Shown in pieces: positions 8,117 through 19,553 of a stretch of 64,000 nt of DNA. Both the position numbers and the translations under genes were made by a program. The notes beneath the pieces are model-generated. The model saw only the letters and a list, made by a program, of their open reading frames with translations, was not told the DNA's origin and did no database searches. Numbering within the stretch: the first letter of the stretch is position 1; each line of letters opens with the position of its first letter. Source of the DNA: Mycobacterium interjectum (GTDB lineage: Bacteria > Actinomycetota > Actinomycetes > Mycobacteriales > Mycobacteriaceae); the NCBI GenBank assembly GCA_002102225.1, contig LQPB01000017.1, positions 1-64,000 on the forward strand, read 5' to 3'.

Positions 8117-9631
8117 ATGGATGTTGAGATCGTCGGCAAATTCCTGTCGACCCTGCCCGAAGACGACGATCACCCCTACCGGACCGGACCGTGGCGCCCC
8201 CAGACGACGGAGTGGGACGCCGACGACCTCACCGCGGTCGAGGGCGAAATCCCCCGCGACCTGGACGGCATCTACCTGCGCAACACCGAGAACCCGCTAC
8301 ACCCGGCGCTCAAGACCTATCACCCCTTCGACGGCGACGGCATGCTGCACGTGGTCGGCTTCCGCGACGGAAAGGCCTTCTACCGCAACCGCTTTGTCCG
8401 CACGGATGGATTCCTGGCGGAGAACGAGGCCGGTGAACCGCTGTGGCCGGGCCTGGCCGAGGCGGTGCAACTGGCCAAACGGGAGGACGGCTGGGGGGCC
8501 CGGACCCGGATGAAGGACGCGTCGAGCACCGACGTGATCGTCCACCGCGGTATCGCGTTGACCAGCTTCTACCAGTGCGGCGACCTGTACCGGCTCGACC
8601 CGTACTCGGCCAGCACCCTGGGCAAGGAAACCTGGAACGGGCGCTTCCCCACCGGTTGGGGCGTGTCGGCGCATCCGAAGGTGGACAGCAAGACCGGTGA
8701 GTTGCTGTTCTTCAACTACAGCAAGCAAGAGCCCTACATGCACTACGGCGTGGTCGACGACAGCGACCAACTGGTGCACTACACCGACATCCCGCTGCCC
8801 GGGCCGCGGCTGCCGCACGACATGGCGTTCACCGAAAACTACGTGATACTCAACGATTTCCCGTTGTTCTGGGATCCCAGGCTGCTCGAGCACGACGTGC
8901 ACCTGCCGCGATTTTATCCCGACATCCCGTCGCGCTTCGCCGTGCTCCCCCGGCGCGGCGGCACCGGTGACATCCGCTGGTTCGAGGCGGAACCGACCTT
9001 CGTGCTGCACTTCGTCAACGCCTACGAGGACGGCGACGAGATCGTGCTCGACGGCTTCTTCGAGGGCGACCCCCAACCGCTCGACACCGGCGGAACCAAG
9101 TGGGACAAGCTTTTTCGCTTCCTGGCGCTGGATCGCCTGCAGGCCCGGCTGCACCGGTGGCGCTTCAACCTGGTCACCGGCGCGGTGAAAGAAGAGCAAC
9201 TGTCGGAATCGATCACCGAGTTCGGCACCATCAATCCCGACTACGCCGCGCGCGACTACCGGTACACCTACGCCGCCACGGGCAAACCGGGCTGGTTCCT
9301 GTTCGACGGCCTGGTCAAACACGATCTGCTCACCGGGAACCAGGAGGGCATCTCGTTCGGGGACGGTGTCTACGGCAGCGAGACCGCCATGGCGCCGCGC
9401 GTCGGCGCGACCGGAGAGGACGACGGCTACCTGGTCACGCTGACCACCGACATGAACACCGACGCCTCGTACTGCGTTGTCTTCGACGCCGCCCGCATCG
9501 CCGACGGCCCGGTGTGCAAACTGCAACTGCCGGAACGCATTTCCAGCGGTACGCATTCGACGTGGGCGCCCGGGGATCAACTGCGGCGCTGGCACGCCGC
9601 GGAGTCGGCCGCCGCCGCGGTGGGGTTGTGA
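8117..9631 (+). CDS. Carotenoid cleavage oxygenase family protein (Rv0913c-like)
   Basis: The 504-residue product is a retinal-pigment-epithelium-65/carotenoid oxygenase. The four iron-binding histidines are recognisable in the contexts SAHPK, LPHDMAF, VLHFVNAYEDG and the C-terminal GTHSTWAPG; the EIPRDLDGIYLRNTENP and YHPFDGDGMLH motifs are typical of the N-terminal blade. It should cleave a double bond in a carotenoid, stilbene or similar substrate using Fe(II) and O2. M. tuberculosis Rv0913c is the syntenic counterpart. ATG 8117 is preferred; a GTG at 8111 overlapping the upstream stop is possible. Genes on both sides are nearly contiguous, implying translational coupling. Confidence 0.9.
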   Translation: MDVEIVGKFLSTLPEDDDHPYRTGPWRPQTTEWDADDLTAVEGEIPRDLDGIYLRNTENPLHPALKTYHPFDGDGMLHVVGFRDGKAFYRNRFVRTDGFLAENEAGEPLWPGLAEAVQLAKREDGWGARTRMKDASSTDVIVHRGIALTSFYQCGDLYRLDPYSASTLGKETWNGRFPTGWGVSAHPKVDSKTGELLFFNYSKQEPYMHYGVVDDSDQLVHYTDIPLPGPRLPHDMAFTENYVILNDFPLFWDPRLLEHDVHLPRFYPDIPSRFAVLPRRGGTGDIRWFEAEPTFVLHFVNAYEDGDEIVLDGFFEGDPQPLDTGGTKWDKLFRFLALDRLQARLHRWRFNLVTGAVKEEQLSESITEFGTINPDYAARDYRYTYAATGKPGWFLFDGLVKHDLLTGNQEGISFGDGVYGSETAMAPRVGATGEDDGYLVTLTTDMNTDASYCVVFDAARIADGPVCKLQLPERISSGTHSTWAPGDQLRRWHAAESAAAAVGL

Positions 9632-9633
9632 CG

Positions 9634-10116
9634 ATGTTTCCCGAGTCTCATCATCGGGCCACCCACTGGCCCCCGCACTTGGCGCCGCTCGGCGCCATCC
9701 GCTTCGCCCGGCGCACATCGAACTTCGCCGAGACGGTGCGGTTTTACCGCGAGCTGGTCGGGCTGCCGCTCTACGAAACGTTCGAGGGCAGCTACGGCAG
9801 CAACGGCGCCATCTTCGGCCTGCCCAGCTGGAACCTGACGATGGAGATCGTCGAGTCGGTCGACCCCGTCGCCGTCGACCCCCACGAACAGCTGTGCCTG
9901 TACTTCCCCGACCGGGAGGCGCAACAGGCCGCCATCGCGCGCCTGCAGGCGGCGGGTCTGGCACCGGTGGAGCAGCACCCGTACTGGGAGGCGACGGGCG
10001 CGGTCACCTACCGCGACCCGGACGGACGCGAAATCGTTTTTGCGCCCTTCGTGTTCGGCGTCAACGAGCCCGCGGACAGCACCGGCTCGGGCAAGCACGA
10101 GTTCCCGTCGGCGTAA
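9634..10116 (+). CDS. VOC-superfamily (glyoxalase/dioxygenase fold) protein
   Basis: This 160-aa single VOC-domain protein has IRFARRTSNFAETVRFYRELVGLPLYETF at the first beta-alpha repeat, LCLYFPDREAQQAAIARLQAAG in the middle and VTYRDPDGREIVFAPF at the end, where the last glutamate is the common metal ligand. It may be an isomerase, dioxygenase or binding protein. It is the third gene of the thiolase/carotenoid-oxygenase operon: an in-frame GTG at 9628 overlaps the upstream TGA by 4 nt, and ATG 9634 follows two codons later. M. tuberculosis, as I recall, has no VOC gene exactly here. It ends 3 bp from the convergent membrane-protein gene. Confidence 0.8.
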   Translation: MFPESHHRATHWPPHLAPLGAIRFARRTSNFAETVRFYRELVGLPLYETFEGSYGSNGAIFGLPSWNLTMEIVESVDPVAVDPHEQLCLYFPDREAQQAAIARLQAAGLAPVEQHPYWEATGAVTYRDPDGREIVFAPFVFGVNEPADSTGSGKHEFPSA

Positions 10117-10119
10117 GCC

Positions 10120-10554
10120 TCACCGGGCCGATCCCCCAGAGGCCAGCCCCGCGATCACCGCCGTGATCGAGCACAGCACGGCGCAGCCGGCAGCGACCGC
10201 GCCGACGTACAACCCGTATTCGGCCGACACCGGCGGGTTGACGTTGAGCTTGTAGTACCACACCGTCAGCGCCACGATGAGCAGCGAAATCACCAGCGCG
10301 GCAACCGAAGCGAGCTTCACCGACAGGCCGCGTCCCACCATCGCCCCGGCCACCAGCAGCGTCGAGGACAGCAACACGATCAGCTGGCCGGCCCCGAAGC
10401 CCCTCGGTAGCTCCAGGTTGCCGTGGGTGCCGCCGATGGCGTTGGCCCAGCCCCCGCCGTTGACCGCCGTGGTGAGCCACGGCATCCAGGCGCTGGCCGA
10501 AATGAGCAGGGCGAAAAACGCCACCAGCCAGCCAGGGCGCAGGCGGCGAGTCAT
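10120..10554 (-). CDS. Four-helix membrane protein (Rv0912-like)
   Basis: The 144-residue protein has four hydrophobic segments: about 9-27 (LVAFFALLISASAWMPWL), 55-71, 81-99 (LASVAALVISLLIVALTVWYY) and 116-136. Between helices 1 and 2 is a Gly-rich loop (NGGGWANAIGGTHGNLELPRG). Synteny and size match M. tuberculosis Rv0912, a conserved membrane protein of unknown function. It lies downstream of the two-domain VOC gene on the same strand, with 56 bp between them. No functional motif is visible. Confidence 0.8.
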   Translation of the reverse strand: MTRRLRPGWLVAFFALLISASAWMPWLTTAVNGGGWANAIGGTHGNLELPRGFGAGQLIVLLSSTLLVAGAMVGRGLSVKLASVAALVISLLIVALTVWYYKLNVNPPVSAEYGLYVGAVAAGCAVLCSITAVIAGLASGGSAR

Positions 10555-10610
10555 GGTTGGGAGATTAGCCGACGCGCCGCCGCGCCGGTGTGACCAACGC
10601 CCCGGCCGCG

Positions 10611-11384
10611 CTAGCTCGGCAGCGAGGACAGGTTGAAGATCACGCCCGTCGGATCGGTCGCCGCGGCCAACCTGCCGTAGGGGGTGTCCTCGGCCGCCTG
10701 CACCACCGCGCCGCCGCGCTCGGCGATCACGCGCAGCGTCTTGTCGACGTCCTCGGCGCCGAAGAAGATACTCCAGTTTGACGGGACGCCGTCGGGCAGG
10801 CAACCGGCGCCGTCCATCACGCCGAGCAATTGCTGGTCGCCGAACGAGGCCGTGGCGTAACGGAATTCGTCGGTATCGGAAACCAGCTCGGTACGCCACC
10901 CGAACACCTCGGTGTAGAAGTCGACCGCGGCGGCGAAGTCGCGGGTGGTCAGCTGGTGCCACACCGGCGAGCCCGCCTCGCCGATCACCTGGAAGCCGCG
11001 GTGCTCCAACGGCTGCCACAGCCCGAAGAGCGCGCACGATGGGTCGGTCACCAGGCCCATGTGGCCCTTGGCCGGAATCTCCATCGGCCCCATGCACGCC
11101 GCGCCGCCCGCCGCGGTCGCCGCCGACATACTCGCCTCGATGTCGGCGGTGTGCAAGTAGGTGACCCATCTGTCCGGTGAGCCGAACTCGGGCCGGTTGG
11201 CCATCAGGCCGGCGACCTGGTGACCGTCGCGGGCGGCGTTGACGTATCCGCCGTACTCGGGTCCGGCGGACTCGAACGTCCAGCCGAAGACCGTGCCGTA
11301 GAAGTCCTGGGCACGGTCGAGGTCCGACGTCGTCAGATCGATCCAGCAGGGCGCGCCCAGCGGCGCGTCGTCACGGATGGGCAC
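10611..11384 (-). CDS. Two-domain VOC family protein (Rv0911-like)
   Basis: The 257-aa product holds two tandem glyoxalase/bleomycin-resistance-like domains, residues about 8-122 (starting PCWIDLTTSDLDRAQDFYGTVFGW) and 138-255 (VWHQLTTRDFAAAVDFYTEVFGW). The repeated DFYxxVFGW motif marks each half. Such proteins often bind divalent metal and a hydrophobic ligand; the substrate is unknown. Length matches Rv0911 (257 aa). ATG 11384 is followed directly by the conserved domain, so the start is secure. It precedes the Rv0912-like membrane gene in a minus-strand pair. Confidence 0.87.
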   Translation of the reverse strand: MPIRDDAPLGAPCWIDLTTSDLDRAQDFYGTVFGWTFESAGPEYGGYVNAARDGHQVAGLMANRPEFGSPDRWVTYLHTADIEASMSAATAAGGAACMGPMEIPAKGHMGLVTDPSCALFGLWQPLEHRGFQVIGEAGSPVWHQLTTRDFAAAVDFYTEVFGWRTELVSDTDEFRYATASFGDQQLLGVMDGAGCLPDGVPSNWSIFFGAEDVDKTLRVIAERGGAVVQAAEDTPYGRLAAATDPTGVIFNLSSLPS

Positions 11385-11478
11385 GATGACCCCTCCCTAT
11401 CTGTCGTGTGTTCTGGCCCCGTCATCGGGGTTCACACGTACCGACTGGCGCCGACCCGAAAACTCATCGGCCGAAAGG

Positions 11479-11952
11479 TCAGCGCCGCGCGCCGCCGTGG
11501 CCGTTCATGCCGGGATCGGGCGCCGTGAACACCCTGACGAAGTTCTGCAGCGACTGGTTGATGTCGCCTCGCAGCGCCGCGGCGACGATCATGCCGATCG
11601 GCCCGAACAGCGCCGGGCCACCGAGGTGCACGTCGAAGCTGACGACGGAGCCCTCGTCCGCGGGCCGCACCTTGGCCAACAGCTTGACCTTGACCCCGCC
11701 GACGCCATCCCCGTTGAGCGTCATGCCTTCCGGTGGCTTGTAGCGCACGACCGTCCACTTGATCCGGTTGTACATGCCCTTGACCTCGACGATCGACTCG
11801 ACGACGGTGCCCTTGTCGATGTCGTCGGGCAACGTGCTGCGCCACACCCGATGGATCGTGAGCCAGTCCTTGTACCGCGACAGGTCGGAGGCGTGCTTCC
11901 AGGCCACCTCGGGAGGCAGCGGGACGTCGATGGATCCAGATAGTTTCGCCAT
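11479..11952 (-). CDS. SRPBCC/START-like protein, Rv0910-type toxin
   Basis: This 157-residue protein has the SRPBCC (polyketide cyclase/START) signature: SIDVPLPPEVAWKHASDLSRYKDWLTIH at the N-terminus and a long C-terminal helix (MIVAAALRGDINQSLQNFVRVF). M. tuberculosis Rv0910 (144 aa) is the counterpart and was reported as the toxin of the Rv0909/Rv0910 pair, although the fold suggests ligand binding rather than a nuclease. It lies 4 bp after the antitoxin-like gene, as in a toxin-antitoxin operon. The last 12 residues (DPGMNGHGGARR) look disordered. Confidence 0.85.
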   Translation of the reverse strand: MAKLSGSIDVPLPPEVAWKHASDLSRYKDWLTIHRVWRSTLPDDIDKGTVVESIVEVKGMYNRIKWTVVRYKPPEGMTLNGDGVGGVKVKLLAKVRPADEGSVVSFDVHLGGPALFGPIGMIVAAALRGDINQSLQNFVRVFTAPDPGMNGHGGARR

Positions 11953-11956
11953 GCGC

Positions 11957-12145
11957 TCAGTTCTGCGGGTCGTTCTCGACGGCGGAGTCGGCCGCCTTCT
12001 TGGCCTCTTCGGCCACCTTGTGGATGGTGTCGGAGTACTTGCCCTGCGTCTTGCCGTCGACGAATTCGCCGGCCTTGTCTATCGCGGTCTCGACCTTGTC
12101 GGCGTTTTGCGCCAACAGGTCCTTGGCCTTGTCCAGGAATCCCAT
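11957..12145 (-). CDS. Rv0909-like antitoxin (MT0933 family)
   Basis: A 62-residue, lysine- and acid-rich, all-helical protein starting [32 protein letters not shown]. This matches the MT0933 antitoxin family (Rv0909, 59 aa), which is predicted to neutralise the neighbouring Rv0910-type protein. The amphipathic repeats also resemble stress-induced CsbD/LEA-like proteins, so the antitoxin role rests on family knowledge. AAGGGA lies about 7 nt upstream of ATG 12145. The pair is transcribed after ctpE in position but on the same strand; the ctpE stop is 35 bp upstream in plus-strand coordinates, so it follows rather than precedes this gene. Confidence 0.85.
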   Translation of the reverse strand: MGFLDKAKDLLAQNADKVETAIDKAGEFVDGKTQGKYSDTIHKVAEEAKKAADSAVENDPQN

Positions 12146-12180
12146 CTTCGTGTCCCTTCCCCGAGGATTCGCCCGGAATT

Positions 12181-14570
<2,390 letters not shown>

Positions 14571-14574
<4 letters not shown>

Positions 14575-16163
14575 CGGGTGAAGGTTCCCAGCTTGTCGGA
14601 GTCGAAGTACTCCAGGTTCAGGGTGGGCGCCGGCGAGCCGGAAAAGGTGGCCTTGGAAATGGTTCCGGGCGGGGCGTTTTCGTCGGTCACCGGGAAGGTG
14701 AACGTGTTGCCATCCCAGTGCGTCAACGTGAACGTCCGGTTCTTCGGCCCCAGCGACAGCTGCAGCGCGCCGTCGCGCGCGGTTACGACGGCCGGGCCCC
14801 AGTAGTCGCTGGCGTAGACGCCGGCGTAGTCGAGCAGCGGTCGGGGCGGCGCCGGGTTGGCGGGGGGCTGCTTGCCCAGCAGCGAGCCTTCGGGGTTGTT
14901 CATCCAGCCGATCGCCTGCCGATACAAATCGGCCCAATTCTCGCGAATCTGGCCGTACTGCACCAGATCCATGAACTCGGCGGTCAGCGTCTCCGGCACG
15001 CCGATGGGCGCGGCGTTGGTGAGCGCGATGATGCCCAGGTCCTCGGACGGCATCACCACGAAGTTCGTCGCCTCGCCCAACGAGAAAGCGCCGGAATGGC
15101 TGTATTCCGTGCGGCCCGACGAGGCCACCGACACGTTGAAACCGTACCCGTAGAACCCGGAGCGCGCCTTGGGCGTGGTTGCCGGGGCGGAGACGACCTG
15201 CGCGGTGGTCGCCGGCAGCAGCGCTTCGGGTGAGGCGATGCGCTGGCCCTGATAGGTTCCGTTGCCCAGCAACATGATCAGCCAGCGCGCCATGTCATTG
15301 ACCGACGAGCTCACCCCGCCGGCGGCCGACTGGGGATCCGGATCGCGTTGAAAGCGCGGCTCCCACTTGTCGCCGACCTTGACGTGGTTGGCGGCGCGGT
15401 TTGGCCTGGCGATGAAATCGGCGAAGCGCGAACTCGTGGCCGCCATTCCCAGCGGGCGGTACAGCACCTCCTCGGAGAGATCCTCCCACGGTTTGCCCGC
15501 CGCGGCCGCCACCGCCTCGGCGGCGGCGGTCACGCCGAAGTTGGTGTAGGCGTAGCTGTTTCGAAACGGCGCCAGCGGCAAATACTTCAGGCGCTCGAGC
15601 ACCTGCCGGCGGTCGTAGCCCAGATCCTCCAGTTTGTCACCGGCGTGGTCGGGCAACCCGGAACGATGCGAATACAGGTCGGCGATCGTCGCGTGGCCGG
15701 TGACATAGGGATCGCCCAGCGTGAACCAGGGCAGCTTGGACACCACGGGCGTGTCCCAGGCGACGACGTTGCCGCTGACTTCGTGCGCCACCACCGTCGC
15801 GCCGACCGATTTGGAGACCGACGCCAGCTGGAAGACGGTGTCGGCGTCGACCTTGTTGTCCTGGGTGTCGCCCTTGCTCGCATCCCTTGTCCCAAAACCC
15901 TTGGCATATAAGGTCTTTCCGCCATGGACGATGGCCACCGCCATGCCGGGGATGCCGGTGCTCTTCATCAGGTCCCCGACCAGGCCGTCGACCTTGGCTA
16001 TCGCGTCGTCGATGCGCCCGGCGGGGATCTCGACGCCCGACACCTCGTTGGGCGGCGCGCCAGACGGAGCGGGCGGCGGCGAGGACGCCGGTGGCGCGGG
16101 CCGGCATCCCGTCAACGCGAGCAAGGCCAGCGCCACAGCGGCCGTCGCCGCGCGTTTCGTCAT
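14571..16163 (-). CDS. Beta-lactamase/penicillin-binding-fold lipoprotein (Rv0907-like)
   Basis: The 530-residue protein begins with a lipoprotein signal peptide ending in the lipobox LTGC (Cys19). A serine beta-lactamase-type domain follows: SVSK as the SxxK motif (in QLASVSKS), YTN as the YxN motif, and HSG as the third motif. The C-terminal 130 residues form a separate beta-rich domain ([21 protein letters not shown]) common in class C-like esterases and D-aminopeptidases. It is probably a wall-associated serine hydrolase; true beta-lactamase activity is uncertain. Synteny and length match Rv0907 (532 aa). Its stop overlaps the ctpE start by 4 nt. Confidence 0.88.
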
Positions 16164-16182
16164 GGCGGAACTCTAACGTGGG

Positions 16183-17301
16183 TTAGAGCCGCCACCACGG
16201 GTTGAATCTGCGGGGCGCGGCGGGATCTATGCGTTGGCCCGGTACGGGCACCGCCACCTGTACGCCCACGGGCTCGGCCGCCCTCAACACCCGCTCGACC
16301 GGCTCGGCCCACGGGTGCGGGGCCAGCCGGAACGTCCCCCAATGGATGGGGATCAACAGCCCCGAGCCCGAGTCGGTGACGTCAAGGTGCGCCCGAACCG
16401 CCTCCTCGGGGTTCATGTGGATATCCGGCCAGGCCGTGTTGTACGCCCCGATGGGCAGCAGGGTCAGGTCGAACGGGCCGTGGTCGGCCCCGATCTGCGC
16501 GAAGCTCTTGGTGTAGCCGGTATCGCCGCCGAAATACGCGCGGTGGCTCGGGCCAAGGAACGCCCACGACGCCCACAGCGTGGTGTTGCGATCCAGGAAG
16601 CGACCCGAAAAGTGCCGCGCCGGCATGCATATCACGGTGAGCTGGTCCAGCTTGGCGCCCTGATGCCAGTCGAGTTCGACGATGCGGTGCTCGGGGATTC
16701 CCCACGCGCGCAGGTGGGCGCCGACGCCGAGCGGCACGAAAAACGGGGCCCGCTGCGTGTGGGCCAGCGCGATGACCGTGTCGATGTCGAGGTGGTCGTA
16801 GTGGTCATGGCTGATCACCACCGCATCGACGGCGGGCAGCCCCTCCAACTGCACGGGCGGCGGATGCAGCCGCTGTGGCCCGACGACGTCCGACGGCGAG
16901 CATCGGTCGCTCCAGACCGGATCGGTGAGCACCCGGTAACCGTCGATCTCCACCAGCGCCGTCGAGTGGCCGAACCAGCTGACCGCCAGCCGGCTGGCGG
17001 CGCCGTCGAAGATTTCCGGAGCGGCCAAGGGGATCGGCCCTTTCGGCCGGCTGCCGCCGCGCCCCGCCAGCAGCTCCCAGACGATCAGCCGCAACTCCTC
17101 GCGGTCCATCTTGTAGATCGAGGCCGGGTCGAGGTTGACGAACTCGCCGTCGGAGTAGTTGGGCGACGCCTCCGCCACGGCCCGGATCGACGCGGGCGAC
17201 GCGCCGAGGGCGGCCGGGGCGCCGTGCAGAGCGCGCACCAACCAACCGCCGGCCGCCAGCGAGGCCGTGCCCGCGGCCAGTCGCAGCGCCCCCCGCGGCA
17301 T
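16183..17301 (-). CDS. Metallo-beta-lactamase-fold hydrolase, NAPE-PLD-like (Rv0906-like)
   Basis: This 372-aa protein carries the metal-binding motif SHDHYDHLD near residues 187-195, plus later ligands in ARHFSGR, GGDTGYT and PIHWGTF. The arrangement, with WFGHSTALVEIDG upstream, is that of the UlaG/NAPE-phospholipase-D branch. An N-terminal hydrophobic stretch (GALRLAAGTASLAAGGWLVRAL) suggests a membrane anchor or signal. ATG 17301 gives exactly the length of M. tuberculosis Rv0906 (372 aa). It begins 5 bp after the echA6 stop, so the two are almost certainly in one transcript running on to the Rv0907-like gene and ctpE. Confidence 0.9.
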   Translation of the reverse strand: MPRGALRLAAGTASLAAGGWLVRALHGAPAALGASPASIRAVAEASPNYSDGEFVNLDPASIYKMDREELRLIVWELLAGRGGSRPKGPIPLAAPEIFDGAASRLAVSWFGHSTALVEIDGYRVLTDPVWSDRCSPSDVVGPQRLHPPPVQLEGLPAVDAVVISHDHYDHLDIDTVIALAHTQRAPFFVPLGVGAHLRAWGIPEHRIVELDWHQGAKLDQLTVICMPARHFSGRFLDRNTTLWASWAFLGPSHRAYFGGDTGYTKSFAQIGADHGPFDLTLLPIGAYNTAWPDIHMNPEEAVRAHLDVTDSGSGLLIPIHWGTFRLAPHPWAEPVERVLRAAEPVGVQVAVPVPGQRIDPAAPRRFNPWWRL

Positions 17302-17306
17302 GACTG

Positions 17307-18041
17307 TCAGGCTCCCTGGAACTTCGGTGGTCGCTTCTCGACGCGTGCGACCTGCGCCTCGATGACGTCCTGGCTGGCCCACGCCTGGTCGAAGAGCTCC
17401 TTGTGCTCCGGCCAGGCTTCCTGAATGGCGCCGTCGTCGTTGAGCACCCGCTTGGCGTGCTGTATCGCCAGCGGCGCCAGGCCAGCGACCTCGGCGGCCC
17501 AGGCCTGGGCGTCGGCCAGGGTCCCGATCCGGTTGACCATCCCGGTCTGCAGCGCCACCTCGGTGGTGAGCTTCTCCGCGGTCAGCAGCATGGCCCGCGC
17601 CCGTCCGTGGCCGACCAGCGACGACAGTCGGCGGATGCTCCAGTTGTCCAGGGCCAGGCCGTATTTCGCGGTCGGAAACTGAAAGAAGGCGTCGGGCGCG
17701 GCGACCCGAAGGTCACATTGCATGGCCAGCTGCAACCCGGCGCCGATGGCGGGGCCGTTGATGGCCCCGATCACCACGATCGGAGCGGCGTCCATGACCT
17801 TGTGCAGCTCGATGAGCCGGTCGGGATAGTCGGCGGCGAAGGCGTCCCCGGACAGGTCCGCGCCGGCACAGAACACGGTGCCCTGGCCGGTCAGCACGAT
17901 CACGCGGGTCGATCCGTCGTCTCCGGCCTTCTGGATGGCCTCCCGCAGCTCGTCGACGAGCTGGGAATTCAGGGCATTGCGACGCTCGGGGCGCTGCAGC
18001 TCGATGGTCATAACGGCTTCGGTTTGGGTAACGCCGATCAT
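17307..18041 (-). CDS. echA6: EchA6, crotonase-fold acyl-CoA binding protein
   Basis: The 244-aa product has the crotonase fold: [37 protein letters not shown] and [39 protein letters not shown]. Where active enoyl-CoA hydratases have catalytic glutamates, this sequence carries other residues. This agrees with M. tuberculosis EchA6 (Rv0905), which binds long-chain acyl-CoA and delivers it to FAS-II for mycolic acid synthesis rather than hydrating it. Start ATG 18041 is conserved ([10 protein letters not shown]). No ribosome site precedes it; a promoter -10 box ends 7 nt upstream, so the mRNA is probably leaderless. Confidence 0.93.
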   Translation of the reverse strand: MIGVTQTEAVMTIELQRPERRNALNSQLVDELREAIQKAGDDGSTRVIVLTGQGTVFCAGADLSGDAFAADYPDRLIELHKVMDAAPIVVIGAINGPAIGAGLQLAMQCDLRVAAPDAFFQFPTAKYGLALDNWSIRRLSSLVGHGRARAMLLTAEKLTTEVALQTGMVNRIGTLADAQAWAAEVAGLAPLAIQHAKRVLNDDGAIQEAWPEHKELFDQAWASQDVIEAQVARVEKRPPKFQGA

Positions 18042-18067
18042 TAACTCAGCCTATATAGCCTCGTCTG
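18042..18067. promoter_or_regulatory. Symmetric divergent promoter for leaderless echA6 and accD3 mRNAs
   Basis: Only 26 bp separate the two divergent start codons. The centre is the palindrome CTATATAG (18051-18058), with exactly 10 bp between TATATA and each start codon. On the plus strand TAGCCT (18056-18061) has its last T 7 nt before GTG 18068. On the minus strand TAGGCT (18053 down to 18048) has its last T 7 nt before ATG 18041. Both fit the mycobacterial -10 consensus TANNNT with transcription starting at the first base of the start codon. -35 regions would lie inside the opposite gene. Confidence 0.75.
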
Positions 18068-19540
18068 GTGACTCGCACCACGACCGGACAGCTGCTGGCT
18101 GCCGTGCTCGACGAAGGCTCGTTTGTGAGCTGGGACAGCGATCCGATGGCGGTTCCGGTGTCGGATTCCTACGCCCGGGAGCTGGCCGACGCGCGCGCCG
18201 CCACCGGCCTGGACGAAGCGGTGCTCACCGGCGAGGGCCGCATATCCGGGCGCCGCGTGGCGGTGGTGGTGTGCGAGTTCGACTTCCTGGGCGGCTCGAT
18301 CGGGGTGGCCGCGGCCGAGCGGATCACCACCGCCGTGGAACGGGCGACCGCCGAGCGCCTGCCCCTGCTGGCGTCGCCGAGTTCCGGCGGCACCCGCATG
18401 CAGGAGGGCACGGTCGCGTTTTTGCAGATGGTGAAGATCGCGGCGGCCGTCACGCTGCACAAGCGCGCGCACCTGCCCTACCTGGTCTACCTGCGCCACC
18501 CGACCACCGGTGGGGTGTTCGCCTCGTGGGGGTCGCTGGGCCACATCACCGTCGCCGAGCCGGGCGCCCTGATCGGCTTCCTCGGGCCGCGGGTGTACGA
18601 GCTGCTGTACGGCGAGCCCTTCCCGGCCGGAATCCAGACCGCGGAGAACCTGCAACGCCACGGGGTGATCGACGGCGTCGTCCCGCTCGGGGAGCTGCGC
18701 CGCACGGTGGATCGCGCGCTGCGGGTGATTGCCGACCCGCCCGATCCGCTGCCCGATCCGGAGCCCCCCGAGCCGACGCCCGAGGTGCCGGCGTGGGACT
18801 CCGTCGTGGCGTCGCGGCGGCCCGACCGGCCCGGTGTCGGCGTTCTGCTGCGGCACGGCGCGACCGACTGCGTGCTGTTGTCCGGGACCGGCGGCGGGGA
18901 GGCGGCGACCACGCTGCTGGCGCTGGCCCGCTTCAACGGCCAGCCCACGGTGGTCCTCGGCCAGCAGCGAGTGACGGGCGGGCTGGTGGGGCCCGCGGCG
19001 CTGCGCGAGGCCCGGCGCGGCATGGCCCTGGCCGCCGAGCTGCGCCTGCCGCTGGTGCTGCTGATCGACGCCGCCGGACCGGCGCTGTCGACCGAGGCCG
19101 AGGAGGGCGGGCTGGCCGGACAGATCGCCCAGTGCCTGGCCGAGCTCGTCACGCTGGAGACGCCGACGGTGTCGGTCCTGTTGGGTCAGGGCAGCGGCGG
19201 ACCGGCGCTGGCGATGGTGCCCGCCGACCGCGTGCTGGCCGCGCTGCACGGCTGGCTGGCGCCGCTGCCGCCGGAGGGGGCCAGCGCGATCGTCTTCCGC
19301 GACACCGCCCACGCTCCGGAACTTGCCGGCGCGCAAGGGATTCGGTCGGCCGATCTGCTGGCATCCGGAATTGTCGACGCGATAGTGCCCGAGCATCCCG
19401 ACGCCGCCGACGAGCCGGTCGAGTTCAGCCAACGCCTGTCGCGCGCGATCGCCGCGGAGGTACGGGCGCTGCGCGAGACGCCGCCGGCCGAGCGCTTGGA
19501 CGCGCGCCTGCGGCGTTACCGCCGCATCGGGCTGCGTTGA
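18068..19540 (+). CDS. accD3: Acetyl/propionyl-CoA carboxylase carboxyltransferase subunit AccD3
   Basis: The 490-aa protein is a biotin-dependent carboxyltransferase. The first half carries FDFLGGSIGVAAAERI, SSGGTRMQEG and GGVFASWGSLGHI (beta-like crotonase fold); the second half holds the alpha-like carboxyltransferase fold, with RLPLVLLIDAAGPALSTEAEEGGLAGQIAQ and GQGSGGPALAM. It should transfer CO2 from carboxybiotin on an AccA subunit to an acyl-CoA. Length and synteny match Rv0904c (495 aa). GTG 18068 has no ribosome site, but a -10 box is placed for leaderless transcription. The shared promoter with echA6 ties two genes of acyl-CoA supply together. Confidence 0.92.
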   Translation: MTRTTTGQLLAAVLDEGSFVSWDSDPMAVPVSDSYARELADARAATGLDEAVLTGEGRISGRRVAVVVCEFDFLGGSIGVAAAERITTAVERATAERLPLLASPSSGGTRMQEGTVAFLQMVKIAAAVTLHKRAHLPYLVYLRHPTTGGVFASWGSLGHITVAEPGALIGFLGPRVYELLYGEPFPAGIQTAENLQRHGVIDGVVPLGELRRTVDRALRVIADPPDPLPDPEPPEPTPEVPAWDSVVASRRPDRPGVGVLLRHGATDCVLLSGTGGGEAATTLLALARFNGQPTVVLGQQRVTGGLVGPAALREARRGMALAAELRLPLVLLIDAAGPALSTEAEEGGLAGQIAQCLAELVTLETPTVSVLLGQGSGGPALAMVPADRVLAALHGWLAPLPPEGASAIVFRDTAHAPELAGAQGIRSADLLASGIVDAIVPEHPDAADEPVEFSQRLSRAIAAEVRALRETPPAERLDARLRRYRRIGLR

Positions 19541-19553
19541 GCCCGGACGCCTC

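Noticed and set aside
15348..15911. 187-aa plus-strand ORF opposite the beta-lactamase-like gene
   Set aside because: Shadow frame of a gene with clear SxxK, YxN and HxG motifs.
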